The translations under genes were made by a program, and so were the position numbers. A DNA stretch of 38,489 bases. Origin: DASRSS01 sp035765515. Its GTDB lineage: Bacteria > Actinomycetota > Actinomycetes > Mycobacteriales > Jatrophihabitantaceae. Location: the NCBI GenBank assembly GCA_035765515.1, contig DASTXN010000206.1:1-38489 (forward strand). The letters are read 5' to 3'. The notes below the pieces were generated by a model that was not told the DNA's origin, searched no databases, and saw only the letters and a list, made by a program, of their open reading frames with translations. Position 1 is the first letter of the stretch. Each line of letters starts with the position of its first letter. This document shows, piece by piece, positions 17,818 to 25,652 of this stretch.

Positions 17818-19257
17818 TTACTGGCCGAGCAACCAGCCGTCCGGCGCGGCGATCTCGGCTCCCTCGGCCGGGCCCCAGGTGCCCTGCGCGTACGGCAGCG
17901 GGTCGGGACGGTTGTCCAGCAGGGGCTCGAACGTCTCCCATACCGCGGCGAGCCCGTCCGGCCGGGTGAACAGTGCGCGGTCGCCGAGCAACACGTCGTG
18001 GATCAGCCGGACGTACGGAGGCAGCGGGTCGGCGTTCGGCAGCGTGGACAGCGGGATCGTCGCCTCGGCGGTGTCGAGCTCGAGTTCGACGCCGGGCTTC
18101 TTGGCGACCAGGCGCAGGTCGATCTCGCCGCTGCCGGACAGGCCGAAGCTGAGCACGTTGCCGTGCTTGGGCACGTCCTTGAGCGTGCCGGACGGTTCGC
18201 GCAGGATCACGCTCACCCGCTGCTGGCTCTTCGCCAGGCGCTTGCCGGTGCGCATGAGGAAGGGCACGTCGCGCCAGCGGTCGTTGTCGATCCACAGCCG
18301 CGCCGCGACGTACGTGTCCATGCGCGAGTTCGGGTCGACGCCGTCGAGGTCGCGGTACCCGTCGTACTGGCCGAGCACGACGTCGGCCGGATCGATCGGG
18401 CGGAACGCGCCGATGACCTGTTCGCGCGCAGCTTGCAGGTGCTTCGCCGACAGGCTCTCCGGTGGCTCCATCGCGACCTCGGCGGCGACCTGGATCAGGT
18501 GCGTCACAAGCATGTCGAGCACCGCACCCGTCTGGTCGTAGAACACCGACCGGTCGGCGACGTCGAGCACCTCGGGCACGTCGATCTGCACGGCGCGGAT
18601 GTGCTCCCTGCTCCACATGGCGTGGAAGAGCCCGTTGGCGAAGCGCAGCACGTGCAGGTCCTGCGTCGCCTCCTTGCCGAGGAAGTGGTCGATGCGGAAC
18701 ACCTGCTGTTCGTTCAGCACCGAGTGCACGACGTCGTCCAGTTCGCGGAACGACTGCGGCGAGGTGCCGAACGGCTTCTCGTAGACGACGCGGGCGCCCT
18801 TGGCGAGATTGTGCTGGCCGAGCGCCTTGGTGACTCCGGCGAACGCGACGGGCGGGATGGCGAGGTAGTGCACCAGCTGCGCGTCGTCGCCGAGTTCCTC
18901 CCGGGCCTCGCCGATGACGTCCAGCAAGCTGCCCGGGCTGGACGTGTCGAATCCGCCACCGGCGAAGCGCAGCCGGTCGCTGAACTCCTTCCACGGACCG
19001 TCTTCTTGCCCATTTCGGCTGCTCAGTGGACCGAACTCGTTGAGCGCATCGTGCACGTGCTTGCGGAAGTCTTCGTGCGCGACGTCGCCGCGGCCATTGC
19101 CGACCAGCAACCACTTGTCCGGGAGCAGACCGTGCGACGCGAGCGTGTAGAACGCAGGCAGCACCATGCGTTTGGCCAGGTCGCCGGTGGCCCCGAACAG
19201 GACGAAGACGGTCGGGCCGGGTTTGTCGGTACTCGCAGTTGCCACGTCTTCGACCAT
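17818..19257 (-). CDS. zwf: Glucose-6-phosphate 1-dehydrogenase
   Basis: This 479-residue enzyme oxidises glucose 6-phosphate with NADP, opening the pentose phosphate route. The nucleotide-binding motif is LFGATGDLAKRM (about residues 20-31), and the substrate motif FRIDHFLGKE lies in the first half, with the catalytic region's Asp-His pair. VVYEKPFGTS precedes it as expected. It has no opcA, tal or gnd neighbour here. It sits alone between the prepilin peptidase and aroC, an unusual place. A functional link could be supply of NADPH for AroE and erythrose 4-phosphate for the pathway, but that is inference. ATG 19257 gives MVEDVATAS. Confidence 0.95.
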   Translation of the reverse strand: MVEDVATASTDKPGPTVFVLFGATGDLAKRMVLPAFYTLASHGLLPDKWLLVGNGRGDVAHEDFRKHVHDALNEFGPLSSRNGQEDGPWKEFSDRLRFAGGGFDTSSPGSLLDVIGEAREELGDDAQLVHYLAIPPVAFAGVTKALGQHNLAKGARVVYEKPFGTSPQSFRELDDVVHSVLNEQQVFRIDHFLGKEATQDLHVLRFANGLFHAMWSREHIRAVQIDVPEVLDVADRSVFYDQTGAVLDMLVTHLIQVAAEVAMEPPESLSAKHLQAAREQVIGAFRPIDPADVVLGQYDGYRDLDGVDPNSRMDTYVAARLWIDNDRWRDVPFLMRTGKRLAKSQQRVSVILREPSGTLKDVPKHGNVLSFGLSGSGEIDLRLVAKKPGVELELDTAEATIPLSTLPNADPLPPYVRLIHDVLLGDRALFTRPDGLAAVWETFEPLLDNRPDPLPYAQGTWGPAEGAEIAAPDGWLLGQ

Positions 19258-19279
19258 AGGGCAACGAACGGCCCTCTTC

Positions 19280-19328
19280 CCCCACGCCCCGACCAGAAAT
19301 CGGGCCTGAAAATGGTCACACCGTGGGG
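19280..19328 (-). promoter_or_regulatory. Stem-loop in the gap before zwf
   Basis: CCCCACG (19280-19286) and CGTGGGG (19322-19328) form an outer 7-base stem. CCCGA (19288-19292) and TCGGG (19300-19304) form an inner one. The structure lies in the 79 bases between the prepilin peptidase stop and the zwf start. It may be a terminator for the peptidase gene or a leader structure for zwf. No convincing promoter was seen. Confidence 0.35.
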
Positions 19329-19336
19329 AAAGGCAG

Positions 19337-20011
19337 CTATCCGAGGTTGGGGGCCAGGTCGAACGCGAGCACGATCAGCGTGCCGAGTACCAGCATCGGT
19401 CCGAAGGCCAGCGCGGTCTTCAGCGACGCCCGCCGCGTGGCCATGAGCACCACACCGACGACCGCGCCGATCAGGAACCCGCCGAAGATCCCGTAGTAGA
19501 CGTCCAACCAGCCGAACCAGCCGAGGTAGCCGCCGAGCACCGCACCCAGCTTGACATCGCCGTAGCCGAACGAGTTGGGCGCGATGAACGCGAGCAGGAA
19601 CAGCACCAGGAACACGGCGACCGCGCCCTCGACACCGTGCAGCAGGGCATGCCAGTCGTCGCGGACGCCGGCCGCCAGCAGGCCGAACGCGCCGGCGCCG
19701 ACAGCGGCGGTCACCACGAGCCGGTTCGGCAACCGGTGGTGTTCGAAGTCGATCACCACGAGTGGGGCGGACACCAACGCCAGCCAGACGAACGCGGGCA
19801 ACAGCGCTGTCCAACCCGCGGCCGCACCGGCAAGCGCCCCGAGCGCGAGAGCGACTGCCGCCGTGAGCGCGAGCCGTCCTGCTTCGATCGGAGCGCCACG
19901 CCACCACCTCCGCTCCTCGCGATCGGGGACGGTCAGCGTGAGCCGTGCCAGGTACGGCGAGGCTGCGAGGCATCCGGCCGCGCCGACCACGGTCCCGATC
20001 ACGGTGGACAT
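19337..20011 (-). CDS. Type IV prepilin peptidase (A24), short form
   Basis: This 224-residue polytopic membrane aspartic protease cleaves leader peptides from type IV pilin-like proteins. The two catalytic Asp residues are Asp88 in VVIDFEHHRLPNRL and Asp152 in FGYGDVKLG (the GxGD motif). There are about six to seven membrane segments. The N-terminal cytoplasmic methylase domain of full-length PilD is absent, as in many actinobacterial A24 enzymes. Such a gene usually lies directly between aroE and aroC in actinobacteria. Here the molybdenum island separates it from aroE and zwf separates it from aroC. No pilin gene is in the window. Confidence 0.9.
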   Translation of the reverse strand: MSTVIGTVVGAAGCLAASPYLARLTLTVPDREERRWWRGAPIEAGRLALTAAVALALGALAGAAAGWTALLPAFVWLALVSAPLVVIDFEHHRLPNRLVVTAAVGAGAFGLLAAGVRDDWHALLHGVEGAVAVFLVLFLLAFIAPNSFGYGDVKLGAVLGGYLGWFGWLDVYYGIFGGFLIGAVVGVVLMATRRASLKTALAFGPMLVLGTLIVLAFDLAPNLG

Positions 20012-20048
20012 GGCTGAGCAGCCTACGGCTCTGCGTGGAGCCGCTGCA

Positions 20049-20054
20049 TAGAGT
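20049..20054 (+). promoter_or_regulatory. -10 element for a leaderless mobA transcript
   Basis: TAGAGT, the same hexamer proposed for pyrR, ends seven bases before the mobA ATG. There is no Shine-Dalgarno sequence between them, which points to a leaderless message. The -35 is unclear. Confidence 0.45.
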
Positions 20055-20061
20055 CGGGGTC

Positions 20062-20640
20062 ATGTACGACGCGATCGTGCTGGCCGGCGGCGCGGCCCGC
20101 CGACTCCAGGGCGCCGACAAGCCGCAGCTGGACGTCGGCGGCGTGCGCCTGCTCGATCACGTGCTCGCCGCGGTGGCCGATGCGCGCCACAAGATCGTCG
20201 TCGGCCCGCGCCGCGCCGTCCCCGTACCGGTGCTGTGGCGCCGCGAGGACCCGCCCGGCGGCGGACCGGTCGCCGCGATCGCCGCGGCGCTGGACGCGGT
20301 CCGCGCCGAGCTGGTCGTCGTGCTCGCGGCGGACCTGCCGGACATCGCGCCGGCCGTCCCCGTGCTGCAGTGCAAGCTCAGCGACAACCCGCAAGCGGAC
20401 GTGGCCTGCCTCGCCGGTGCACGCGGCCGGCGCAACTACCTGGCCGCGCTGTGGCGCACCGCAGCGCTGCGCCGGCTCGTCGGTGACCTCGACGACCCGC
20501 ATGGCGCACCGGTTCGCGCGCTGTTCGAGCGCGCCGTCGTTGTCGACGTGCCCGACGCGGCAGGCTGGGGTACGGACTGCGATACCTGGGAAGAACTGGC
20601 CGACGCCCGGCGCCGCTGGACGAGCAGGGAGAGACGATGA
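20062..20640 (+). CDS. mobA: MobA-like molybdenum cofactor guanylyltransferase
   Basis: This 192-residue nucleotidyltransferase-fold protein is predicted to join GMP to molybdopterin, forming the guanine dinucleotide cofactor used by the DMSO-reductase family. The nucleotide-binding loop is IVLAGGAARRLQGADKPQL (LAGG...R-x-G...DK). The metal-binding Asp is in LAADLPDIAP, and PPGGGPVAAIAAAL is also typical. It opens the molybdenum island, whose oxidoreductase at 22.5 kb would need this cofactor. Related MobA/MocA-type proteins with other substrates cannot be fully excluded, but the context supports MobA. Its stop overlaps the ATG of a ten-codon mini-ORF (ATGA). Confidence 0.85.
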   Translation: MYDAIVLAGGAARRLQGADKPQLDVGGVRLLDHVLAAVADARHKIVVGPRRAVPVPVLWRREDPPGGGPVAAIAAALDAVRAELVVVLAADLPDIAPAVPVLQCKLSDNPQADVACLAGARGRRNYLAALWRTAALRRLVGDLDDPHGAPVRALFERAVVVDVPDAAGWGTDCDTWEELADARRRWTSRERR

Positions 20641-20669
20641 GCGAACGCAGCGAGCAAGTCAATGACTAA
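20637..20669 (+). other. Ten-codon mini-ORF on a GAGC-type repeat
   Basis: ATG at 20637 overlaps the mobA stop as ATGA and reads MSERSEQVND before TAA at 20667. It overlaps the start of the DUF6457 gene (20662) in another frame. The DNA GAGCGAACGCAGCGAGC is a short repeat type common in front of actinobacterial genes. It may relay ribosomes from mobA to the next gene, or it may simply be repeat DNA. Confidence 0.4.
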
Positions 20670-20934
20670 CCCGTTGGACGCGTGGGTGGTGGAACTGGCT
20701 GGCGCGCTCGGAGTCGACGCCGGCGCGTTCGATCGCAACCTGCTGCTTGATGTCGCGCGCGACGCCGCACGTGGCGTCGCGCGCCCGGCCGCGCCGTTGA
20801 CCACCTTCCTGGTCGGCCTCGCCGCCGGCCAGCGCGGCGGCGACGCGGCGGCGATCCGGGACGCGGCGCAGACCGCGGCGCGCCTGGCGAACGAGCACGC
20901 GGCGACCAGGGAGGGCGCGGCGGACGAGGCGTGA
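20662..20934 (+). CDS. DUF6457 small protein, molybdenum-cofactor associated
   Basis: This 90-residue, mostly helical, Ala-rich protein reads MTNPLDAWVVELAGALGVDA, then LLDVARDAARGVARPAAPLTTFLVGLAAGQRGG (about residues 29-61). That is the DUF6457 pattern seen beside mobA and fdhD genes in actinobacteria. The role is unknown. Position suggests a helper in molybdopterin enzyme maturation. The ATG at 20662 lies just beyond the mobA stop and has no clear Shine-Dalgarno sequence. It converges with fdhD, leaving six bases between the stops. Confidence 0.8.
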   Translation: MTNPLDAWVVELAGALGVDAGAFDRNLLLDVARDAARGVARPAAPLTTFLVGLAAGQRGGDAAAIRDAAQTAARLANEHAATREGAADEA

Positions 20935-20940
20935 GTCCGA

Positions 20941-21735
20941 TCAGGCGACGAGTTCGGCACCCGCGTAGACGTTCAACCGCCCGTCGCGCACCATCCCGGC
21001 GAGCAGCAGGTCGTACTCGCGCGCGAGGTCGACGGCCAGGTCGGACGGCGCGGACACCGCGACGATGCCGGCCACGCCGGCGGCCACCGCCTTCTGCACG
21101 ATCTCGAACGACACGCGTCCGCTGACCACCAGCAGGTGATCAGTCGCGGGCAGCGCACCGTCCTGCAACGCCTTGCCGACCACTTTGTCCACCGCGTTGT
21201 GCCGACCGACGTCCTCGCGCACGACGAGCAGCTCACCGTGCCCGTCGGCCAGCGCCGCCGCGTGCGCGCCGCCGGTCCGGTCGAACGTGCGCTGCCGAGC
21301 GCGCATGGTGTCGGGCAGGGCGACCAACACCTCGCGCGGCACCGTCCAACCGGCCGAATGCGGCGCCGCCGAGCGCAGCGGACTCAGGTCCAGCACGTCG
21401 GCACTGCAGACCCCGCAGGCGGCCGACGTCACGAACGCGCGCGGCCGCGGCGGCCGCACCCCCTCGCGCAGCGTGATGTGCACCCGGTCGGTGTCGTCCT
21501 CGCGGCAGGCACGCAGCGTCACGATGTCGTCGGTACGGCAAACACCGGACTCGACCACCAGCCAGCCGGCGGCGAGCTCGAGGTCGTGCCCGGGCGTGCG
21601 CATCAGCGTCGCGATGGCCTCGCCCGCCAGCCCGAGGACCAGCGGCGATTCGACCACCAGATCGTCCGGGGTGCTCGCCGGTTCGGCGCCGACCGGCATG
21701 CGCACGATCGCGCGCCGCGCCGTCATCACCGCCAT
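20941..21735 (-). CDS. fdhD: FdhD sulfurtransferase for molybdopterin oxidoreductases
   Basis: This 264-residue protein transfers sulfur from a cysteine desulfurase to the molybdenum cofactor, which formate dehydrogenases need for activity. The conserved Cys-x-x-Cys is Cys107-Gly-Val-Cys110 in TSAACGVCSAD. The FDRTGGAHAAAL and REDVGRHNAVDKVVG segments are diagnostic (about residues 155-190). The ATG at 21735 has GGGAGG five bases upstream, and earlier in-frame starts lack this. It is divergent from the transporter gene and points back at mobA. The likely client is the FdhF-type enzyme at 22.5-24.8 kb. Confidence 0.95.
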   Translation of the reverse strand: MAVMTARRAIVRMPVGAEPASTPDDLVVESPLVLGLAGEAIATLMRTPGHDLELAAGWLVVESGVCRTDDIVTLRACREDDTDRVHITLREGVRPPRPRAFVTSAACGVCSADVLDLSPLRSAAPHSAGWTVPREVLVALPDTMRARQRTFDRTGGAHAAALADGHGELLVVREDVGRHNAVDKVVGKALQDGALPATDHLLVVSGRVSFEIVQKAVAAGVAGIVAVSAPSDLAVDLAREYDLLLAGMVRDGRLNVYAGAELVA

Positions 21736-21756
21736 CGCCACCTCCCGGGCCCGACT

Positions 21757-21814
21757 CTCACCATACGCAGCGCAGCGGCCACTAGCTTGACCGATCAACT
21801 ACTTCTATGGTGAG
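21757..21814. promoter_or_regulatory. Symmetric divergent promoter region, fdhD / transporter
   Basis: CTCACCATA (21757-21765) and TATGGTGAG (21806-21814) are a perfect 9-base inverted repeat 40 bases apart. Each arm contains TATGGT, a plausible -10, facing outward: toward fdhD on the minus strand and toward the YaaH-family gene on the plus strand. TTGACC at 21787-21792 is too close to serve the right-hand -10. The symmetry may also mark a shared operator. Confidence 0.4.
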
Positions 21815-21890
21815 CAGCAGATACCCACATGACGAGCCGACCATGCAGCCAGCCCGCCACGCGCTTGACGTCATGAGGAGGAGTAAGGCA

Positions 21891-22475
21891 ATGGACGTAT
21901 CCCTCGCCGCCTCCGATTTCCCTCCCCTGGCCCTCGGCTTCTTCGGCCTGGGCACCGGCTACCTGATCTACGGGCCGCAGGAACTGTTCGGATACCCCAA
22001 CCGGGATGAGAGCGTCGACCGGGCCACCGGCGTCTGGGGCATCTTCATGCCCGGCCTGTGCCAGTTGATCACCGGCCTGATCCTGTTCGTCGGCCTCACC
22101 TGGCTGCAGGTGTTCCACGACGCGCCGCTGTACATGGCCGCGCTCGCGTTCACCGCGTACGGCATCCACTGGTTCGCGATCGGCTGGAACCGCTACCGGC
22201 AGAACGACGCCCGCCCCAACGCCGGGATGTGCATCGCCTACATGGTGATCTCGGCGATGGGCGCCCTGGTCTTCTACCAGGCCGGTGACATCCCGGTGTT
22301 CATCCTGTTCCTCGGCCTGTTCGCGATCTACTTCGCCGACTTCTTCGCCTCGTTCAAGGTCGTCCTCGGCGAACGCGGGCTGGGGCTGTTCCACCTGGCC
22401 ACCGGAGCCTGGCTCATGTACCTGGCGTTCGCGGCTGCGGTGAACTTCTCGCTCACCTACCACTGGTGGGTCTAG
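21891..22475 (+). CDS. GPR1/FUN34/YaaH family transporter
   Basis: This 194-residue protein has six membrane segments. It opens with FPPLALGFFGLGTGYLIYG, comparable to the Asn-Pro-Ala-Pro-Leu-Gly-Leu start of YaaH/SatP acetate permeases. WGIFMPGLCQLITGLILF and AALAFTAYGIHWFAIGWNR follow in the family order. Known members carry acetate, succinate or related small acids. Next to an FdhF-type enzyme, a small carboxylate such as formate is possible, but that is inference. The ATG at 21891 has AGGAGGAG nearby. An in-frame ATG at 21807 lies inside the divergent promoter region and was rejected. The AmiS/UreI amide-channel family is the main alternative. Confidence 0.78.
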   Translation: MDVSLAASDFPPLALGFFGLGTGYLIYGPQELFGYPNRDESVDRATGVWGIFMPGLCQLITGLILFVGLTWLQVFHDAPLYMAALAFTAYGIHWFAIGWNRYRQNDARPNAGMCIAYMVISAMGALVFYQAGDIPVFILFLGLFAIYFADFFASFKVVLGERGLGLFHLATGAWLMYLAFAAAVNFSLTYHWWV

Positions 22476-22516
22476 CGCGGACGCGAACACCCGCCACCAC
22501 ATCGGAACGATCGAAC

Positions 22517-22522
22517 TAGGTT
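22517..22522 (+). promoter_or_regulatory. -10 element for a leaderless oxidoreductase transcript
   Basis: TAGGTT fits TANNNT and ends six bases before the ATG at 22529. There is no Shine-Dalgarno sequence in the 53-base gap after the transporter gene. It suggests a separate leaderless transcript as well as any read-through. Confidence 0.4.
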
Positions 22523-22528
22523 GACACC

Positions 22529-24817
22529 ATGGCCGACACCACGCACGACGACAAGATCCACATCGAGCCCCCCAAGAAGACCGCGGTCGGCCTGCCTGGC
22601 ATCGGGCACTCGCTGCAGTACGCGCTCGCCGAGATGGGCCCCAAGCGCAGCTTGCAGACGCTGCTGAAGATGAACCACATCGACGGCTTCGACTGTCCCA
22701 GCTGCGCCTGGCCGGATCCGGACCGGCGCAAGACGGCCGAGTTCTGCGAGAACGGCGCCAAGGCGGTCGCCTGGGAGGCCACCCGCAAGCGCGTGGACGC
22801 CGCGTTCTTTGCCGCGCACTCGGTCGCCGAACTGCGGGGCCAGGACGACCACTGGCTCGAGTACCACGGCCGGCTCACCGAGCCGATGTACCTCGCACCG
22901 GGCGCGACGCACTACGCGCCGATCGACTGGGACGACGCACTGACCCTCGTCGCGGACCGGCTGCGAGCCATGGCGGACCCGAACCGCGCCGTGTTCTACA
23001 CCAGTGGGCGGGCCAGCAACGAGGCCGCGTTCGTCTATCAGCTGCTGGCCCGCAGGCTCGGCACCAACAACCTGCCGGACTGCTCGAACATGTGCCACGA
23101 GTCCAGCGGCGCCGCGCTGTCGGAGACGATCGGGATCGGCAAGGGCGTCGTCACGCTGGGCGACATCGAGGACCACGCGGAACTGATCGTGATCGTCGGC
23201 CAGAACCCAGGCACCAACCACCCGCGGAGGCTCACCGCGCTGGAGAAGGCCAAGCACCGCGGTGCGCGCATCGTCGCGATAAACCCGCTGCCGGAAGCCG
23301 GGTTCGGCCGGTTCCGCAATCCGCAGACGGCGCGCGGGTTGATCGGCACCGGCACCGTGCTTGCCGACAGCTACCTGCCGGTGCGAGTCAACGGCGACCT
23401 CGCTCTGTTCGCCGGTGTGAACAAGGCGCTGCTCGCCCGCGAGGACGCCGCGCCCGGCACCGTCCTGGACCACGAGTTCATCGCCGCACAGTGCGACGGG
23501 TTCGACGCAGCCGCGGACGGCTGGCGCGCGCTCGACTGGGAAACCATCAGCGAGCAGAGCGGCCTCACCCGCAAGCAGATCGAATCGTTCGCCTCGGAGG
23601 TCATCGCCGCGAACAGCGTGATCGTGTGCTGGGCGATGGGGCTGACGCAGCACCGCAATGCGGTCGCGACGATCCGCGAGATCGTGAACTTCCTGCTGCT
23701 GCGCGGGAACATCGGCAGGCCGGGTGCCGGCCCGTCCCCCATCCGCGGGCACAGCAACGTGCAGGGCGACCGCACGATGGGCATCTGGGAGAAGATGCCC
23801 GACGCGTTCCTGGACGCGCTGGCCGAGGAGTTCGGGTTCGCGCCGCCGCGCGAGCACGGCTGGGACACCGTCGACTCGATACGAGCCATGCGCGATGGCA
23901 AAGTGGACGTGTTCTTCGCGCTCGGCGGCAACTTCGTCGCGGCCACGCCCGACACCGAAATCACCGAGTCCGCGATGGCGAACTGCAAGCTGACCGTGCA
24001 CGTCGCGACCAAGCTCAACCGCTCGCACCTGTGCCACGGCACCGAAGCGCTGATCCTGCCCTGCCTCGGACGGACCGAGCGCGACGTGCAGGCGAGCGGT
24101 GAGCAGTTCGTGACCGTCGAGGACTCGATGAGCATGGTGCATTCCTCGCGTGGACGACTGCTGCCCGGATCGGAACAACTGCGCAGCGAGATCGCGATCA
24201 TCACCGGGCTCGGCGAAAAGCTGTTCGAGGACGCCGACGCTGACCGCATCGACTGGCACGCGATGGGCGCCGACTACGGCGTGATCCGCCGCCACATCGA
24301 GCACGTCGTCCCGGGTTTCGACGACTTCGAGCAACGGGTCGCGCACCCCGGCGGCTTCATGCTGCCGCGACCGCCGCACGACACGCGGACGTTCAAGACT
24401 GCCACCGGAAAAGCGCGGTTCACGGTCAACCCGCCGACCAGTGTCGAGGTGCCGGCGGGCCACCTGCTGCTTCAGACGGTGCGCGCGCACGACCAGTTCA
24501 ACACCACCGTGTACGGGCTCGACGACCGCTACCGCGGCGTGCGGGGCACCCGGCGGGTGGTCTTCGTGAACGCCGAGGACCTGGCCCAGTTCGGGATGCA
24601 CGACGGGGACAGCGTGGACGTGGTCAGCATCGCCGACGAACACGGCATCGAGCGGCGCGCCAAGTCGTTCCGGGCCGTGGCCTACCCGACCCCACGCGGC
24701 TGCGCGGCCGCCTACTTCCCGGAGGCGAACGTTCTCGTGCCGCTGGACTCGGTGGCCGAGGTCAGCAACACGCCGGCGTCCAAGTCGGTGGTGGTCCGCC
24801 TCGAGCCCGCCGGCTGA
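22529..24817 (+). CDS. FdhF/YdeP-family molybdopterin oxidoreductase
   Basis: This 762-residue enzyme of the DMSO-reductase superfamily is of the kind named FdhF in M. tuberculosis and YdeP in E. coli. Near the N-terminus GFDCPSCAWPDPD gives Cys56 and Cys59, with Cys73 in EFCENGAK. These are likely iron-sulfur ligands, although a fourth is not obvious. The probable molybdenum ligand is Cys189, followed by His190 (SNMCHESSG), as in cysteine-type formate dehydrogenases. Cofactor-binding segments NPGTNHPRRL and RGHSNVQGDRTMG follow. No twin-Arg signal or membrane segment is seen, so it is cytoplasmic. The substrate is uncertain: formate is likely from fdhD next door, but many members have unknown substrates. 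No electron-transfer subunit is adjacent. Confidence 0.92.
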   Translation: MADTTHDDKIHIEPPKKTAVGLPGIGHSLQYALAEMGPKRSLQTLLKMNHIDGFDCPSCAWPDPDRRKTAEFCENGAKAVAWEATRKRVDAAFFAAHSVAELRGQDDHWLEYHGRLTEPMYLAPGATHYAPIDWDDALTLVADRLRAMADPNRAVFYTSGRASNEAAFVYQLLARRLGTNNLPDCSNMCHESSGAALSETIGIGKGVVTLGDIEDHAELIVIVGQNPGTNHPRRLTALEKAKHRGARIVAINPLPEAGFGRFRNPQTARGLIGTGTVLADSYLPVRVNGDLALFAGVNKALLAREDAAPGTVLDHEFIAAQCDGFDAAADGWRALDWETISEQSGLTRKQIESFASEVIAANSVIVCWAMGLTQHRNAVATIREIVNFLLLRGNIGRPGAGPSPIRGHSNVQGDRTMGIWEKMPDAFLDALAEEFGFAPPREHGWDTVDSIRAMRDGKVDVFFALGGNFVAATPDTEITESAMANCKLTVHVATKLNRSHLCHGTEALILPCLGRTERDVQASGEQFVTVEDSMSMVHSSRGRLLPGSEQLRSEIAIITGLGEKLFEDADADRIDWHAMGADYGVIRRHIEHVVPGFDDFEQRVAHPGGFMLPRPPHDTRTFKTATGKARFTVNPPTSVEVPAGHLLLQTVRAHDQFNTTVYGLDDRYRGVRGTRRVVFVNAEDLAQFGMHDGDSVDVVSIADEHGIERRAKSFRAVAYPTPRGCAAAYFPEANVLVPLDSVAEVSNTPASKSVVVRLEPAG

Positions 24818-24827
24818 GGCGTTGGCA

Positions 24828-25652
24828 TCAGACCCCGCAGCCGGGCGCGGCGGCGTGCAGGGCAGCGCGCATGGCGGGCACCGGTGCCTCGTGGCCGGTC
24901 ATCAGCTCGACCTGCGCTGCCGCCTGGTGCAGCAGCATCAGCGCGCCGCTGAGCACCTTCGCGCCACGGGCTGACGCGGCGCGCGCCAGCGGCGTGGGCC
25001 ACGGGTCGTAGACGACGTCGAAGACGGCCTGGTCCGGCCGCCATTCGTAGTCCGCGAGCGCGTCGGCCGCGCCGCGCGGCACCGTCGAGACGACAAGATC
25101 CGCGCCGAGCGCACGGGCGCCGGGCGCGAGCTCGGCGAACTGCAGCCAGACACCCATCGCGTCCGCAGTGGCACGCACCTCGCGCGTGCGGGACAGGTCG
25201 CGAACGAGCACCCAGCACTCCTGCACGCCGCTGACCGCGGCCGCGGCGACGGCGGCCTGCGCGGTGCCGCCCGCGCCCAGAAGCGTCATCGACTTGGGAT
25301 ACACGACGTTCTCGGCGAGCGCGGCGACCATGCCGGCCACGTCGGTGTTGTCCGCGATCCAGCCGCCACCCGGCCGCGGCAGCACGGTGTTGGCCGCCCC
25401 AACCGCGCGCGCGACCGGCCGGACCTCGTCGACCGCGGCAAGCACGGCACGCTTCAGCGGCATCGTGCACGAGAAGCCGGCCCAGTCGGTGCGCTCGGCC
25501 AGCACGCCGGCCAACTCGTCCGCGCCGCAGTCGATCGCGGTATACGTCCAGTCCAGCCCGAGGTCGGCGTACGCGGCGCGGTGCAGCACCGGGGAGAGCG
25601 AATGCGCAATGGGCCGGCCGAGGACCGCGGCACGGCGGGAGGGCTCAGCCAC
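24828..25652 (-). CDS. aroE: Shikimate dehydrogenase
   Basis: This 274-residue NADP enzyme reduces 3-dehydroshikimate to shikimate. The shikimate-binding segment PIAHSLSPVLHRAAY is at 14-28. The catalytic Lys is in GFSCTMPLKRAVL, with the partner Asp in IADNTDVAGM. The nucleotide-binding GAGGTAQAAV follows. The start GTG at 25652 overlaps the mltG end by eight bases, which gives MAEPSRRAAVLG. The gene ends ten bases from the stop of the convergent oxidoreductase gene, with no room for a terminator between them. It is separated from the other aro genes by about 7 kb of the island, the prepilin peptidase and zwf. Confidence 0.95.
   Translation of the reverse strand: MAEPSRRAAVLGRPIAHSLSPVLHRAAYADLGLDWTYTAIDCGADELAGVLAERTDWAGFSCTMPLKRAVLAAVDEVRPVARAVGAANTVLPRPGGGWIADNTDVAGMVAALAENVVYPKSMTLLGAGGTAQAAVAAAAVSGVQECWVLVRDLSRTREVRATADAMGVWLQFAELAPGARALGADLVVSTVPRGAADALADYEWRPDQAVFDVVYDPWPTPLARAASARGAKVLSGALMLLHQAAAQVELMTGHEAPVPAMRAALHAAAPGCGV

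Noticed and set aside
20637..20661. Longer DUF6457 protein starting MSERSEQ
   Set aside because: That ATG is in a different frame and stops after ten codons. The real start is ATG 20662.
21807..21890. N-terminal extension of the YaaH-family transporter from ATG 21807
   Set aside because: It lies in the inverted-repeat promoter region, is hydrophilic and has no ribosome site. ATG 21891 with AGGAGGAG nearby fits the family start.
22472..24643. 723-codon minus-strand frame opposite the molybdopterin oxidoreductase
   Set aside because: Shadow of a gene with clear catalytic motifs. No plausible protein features.
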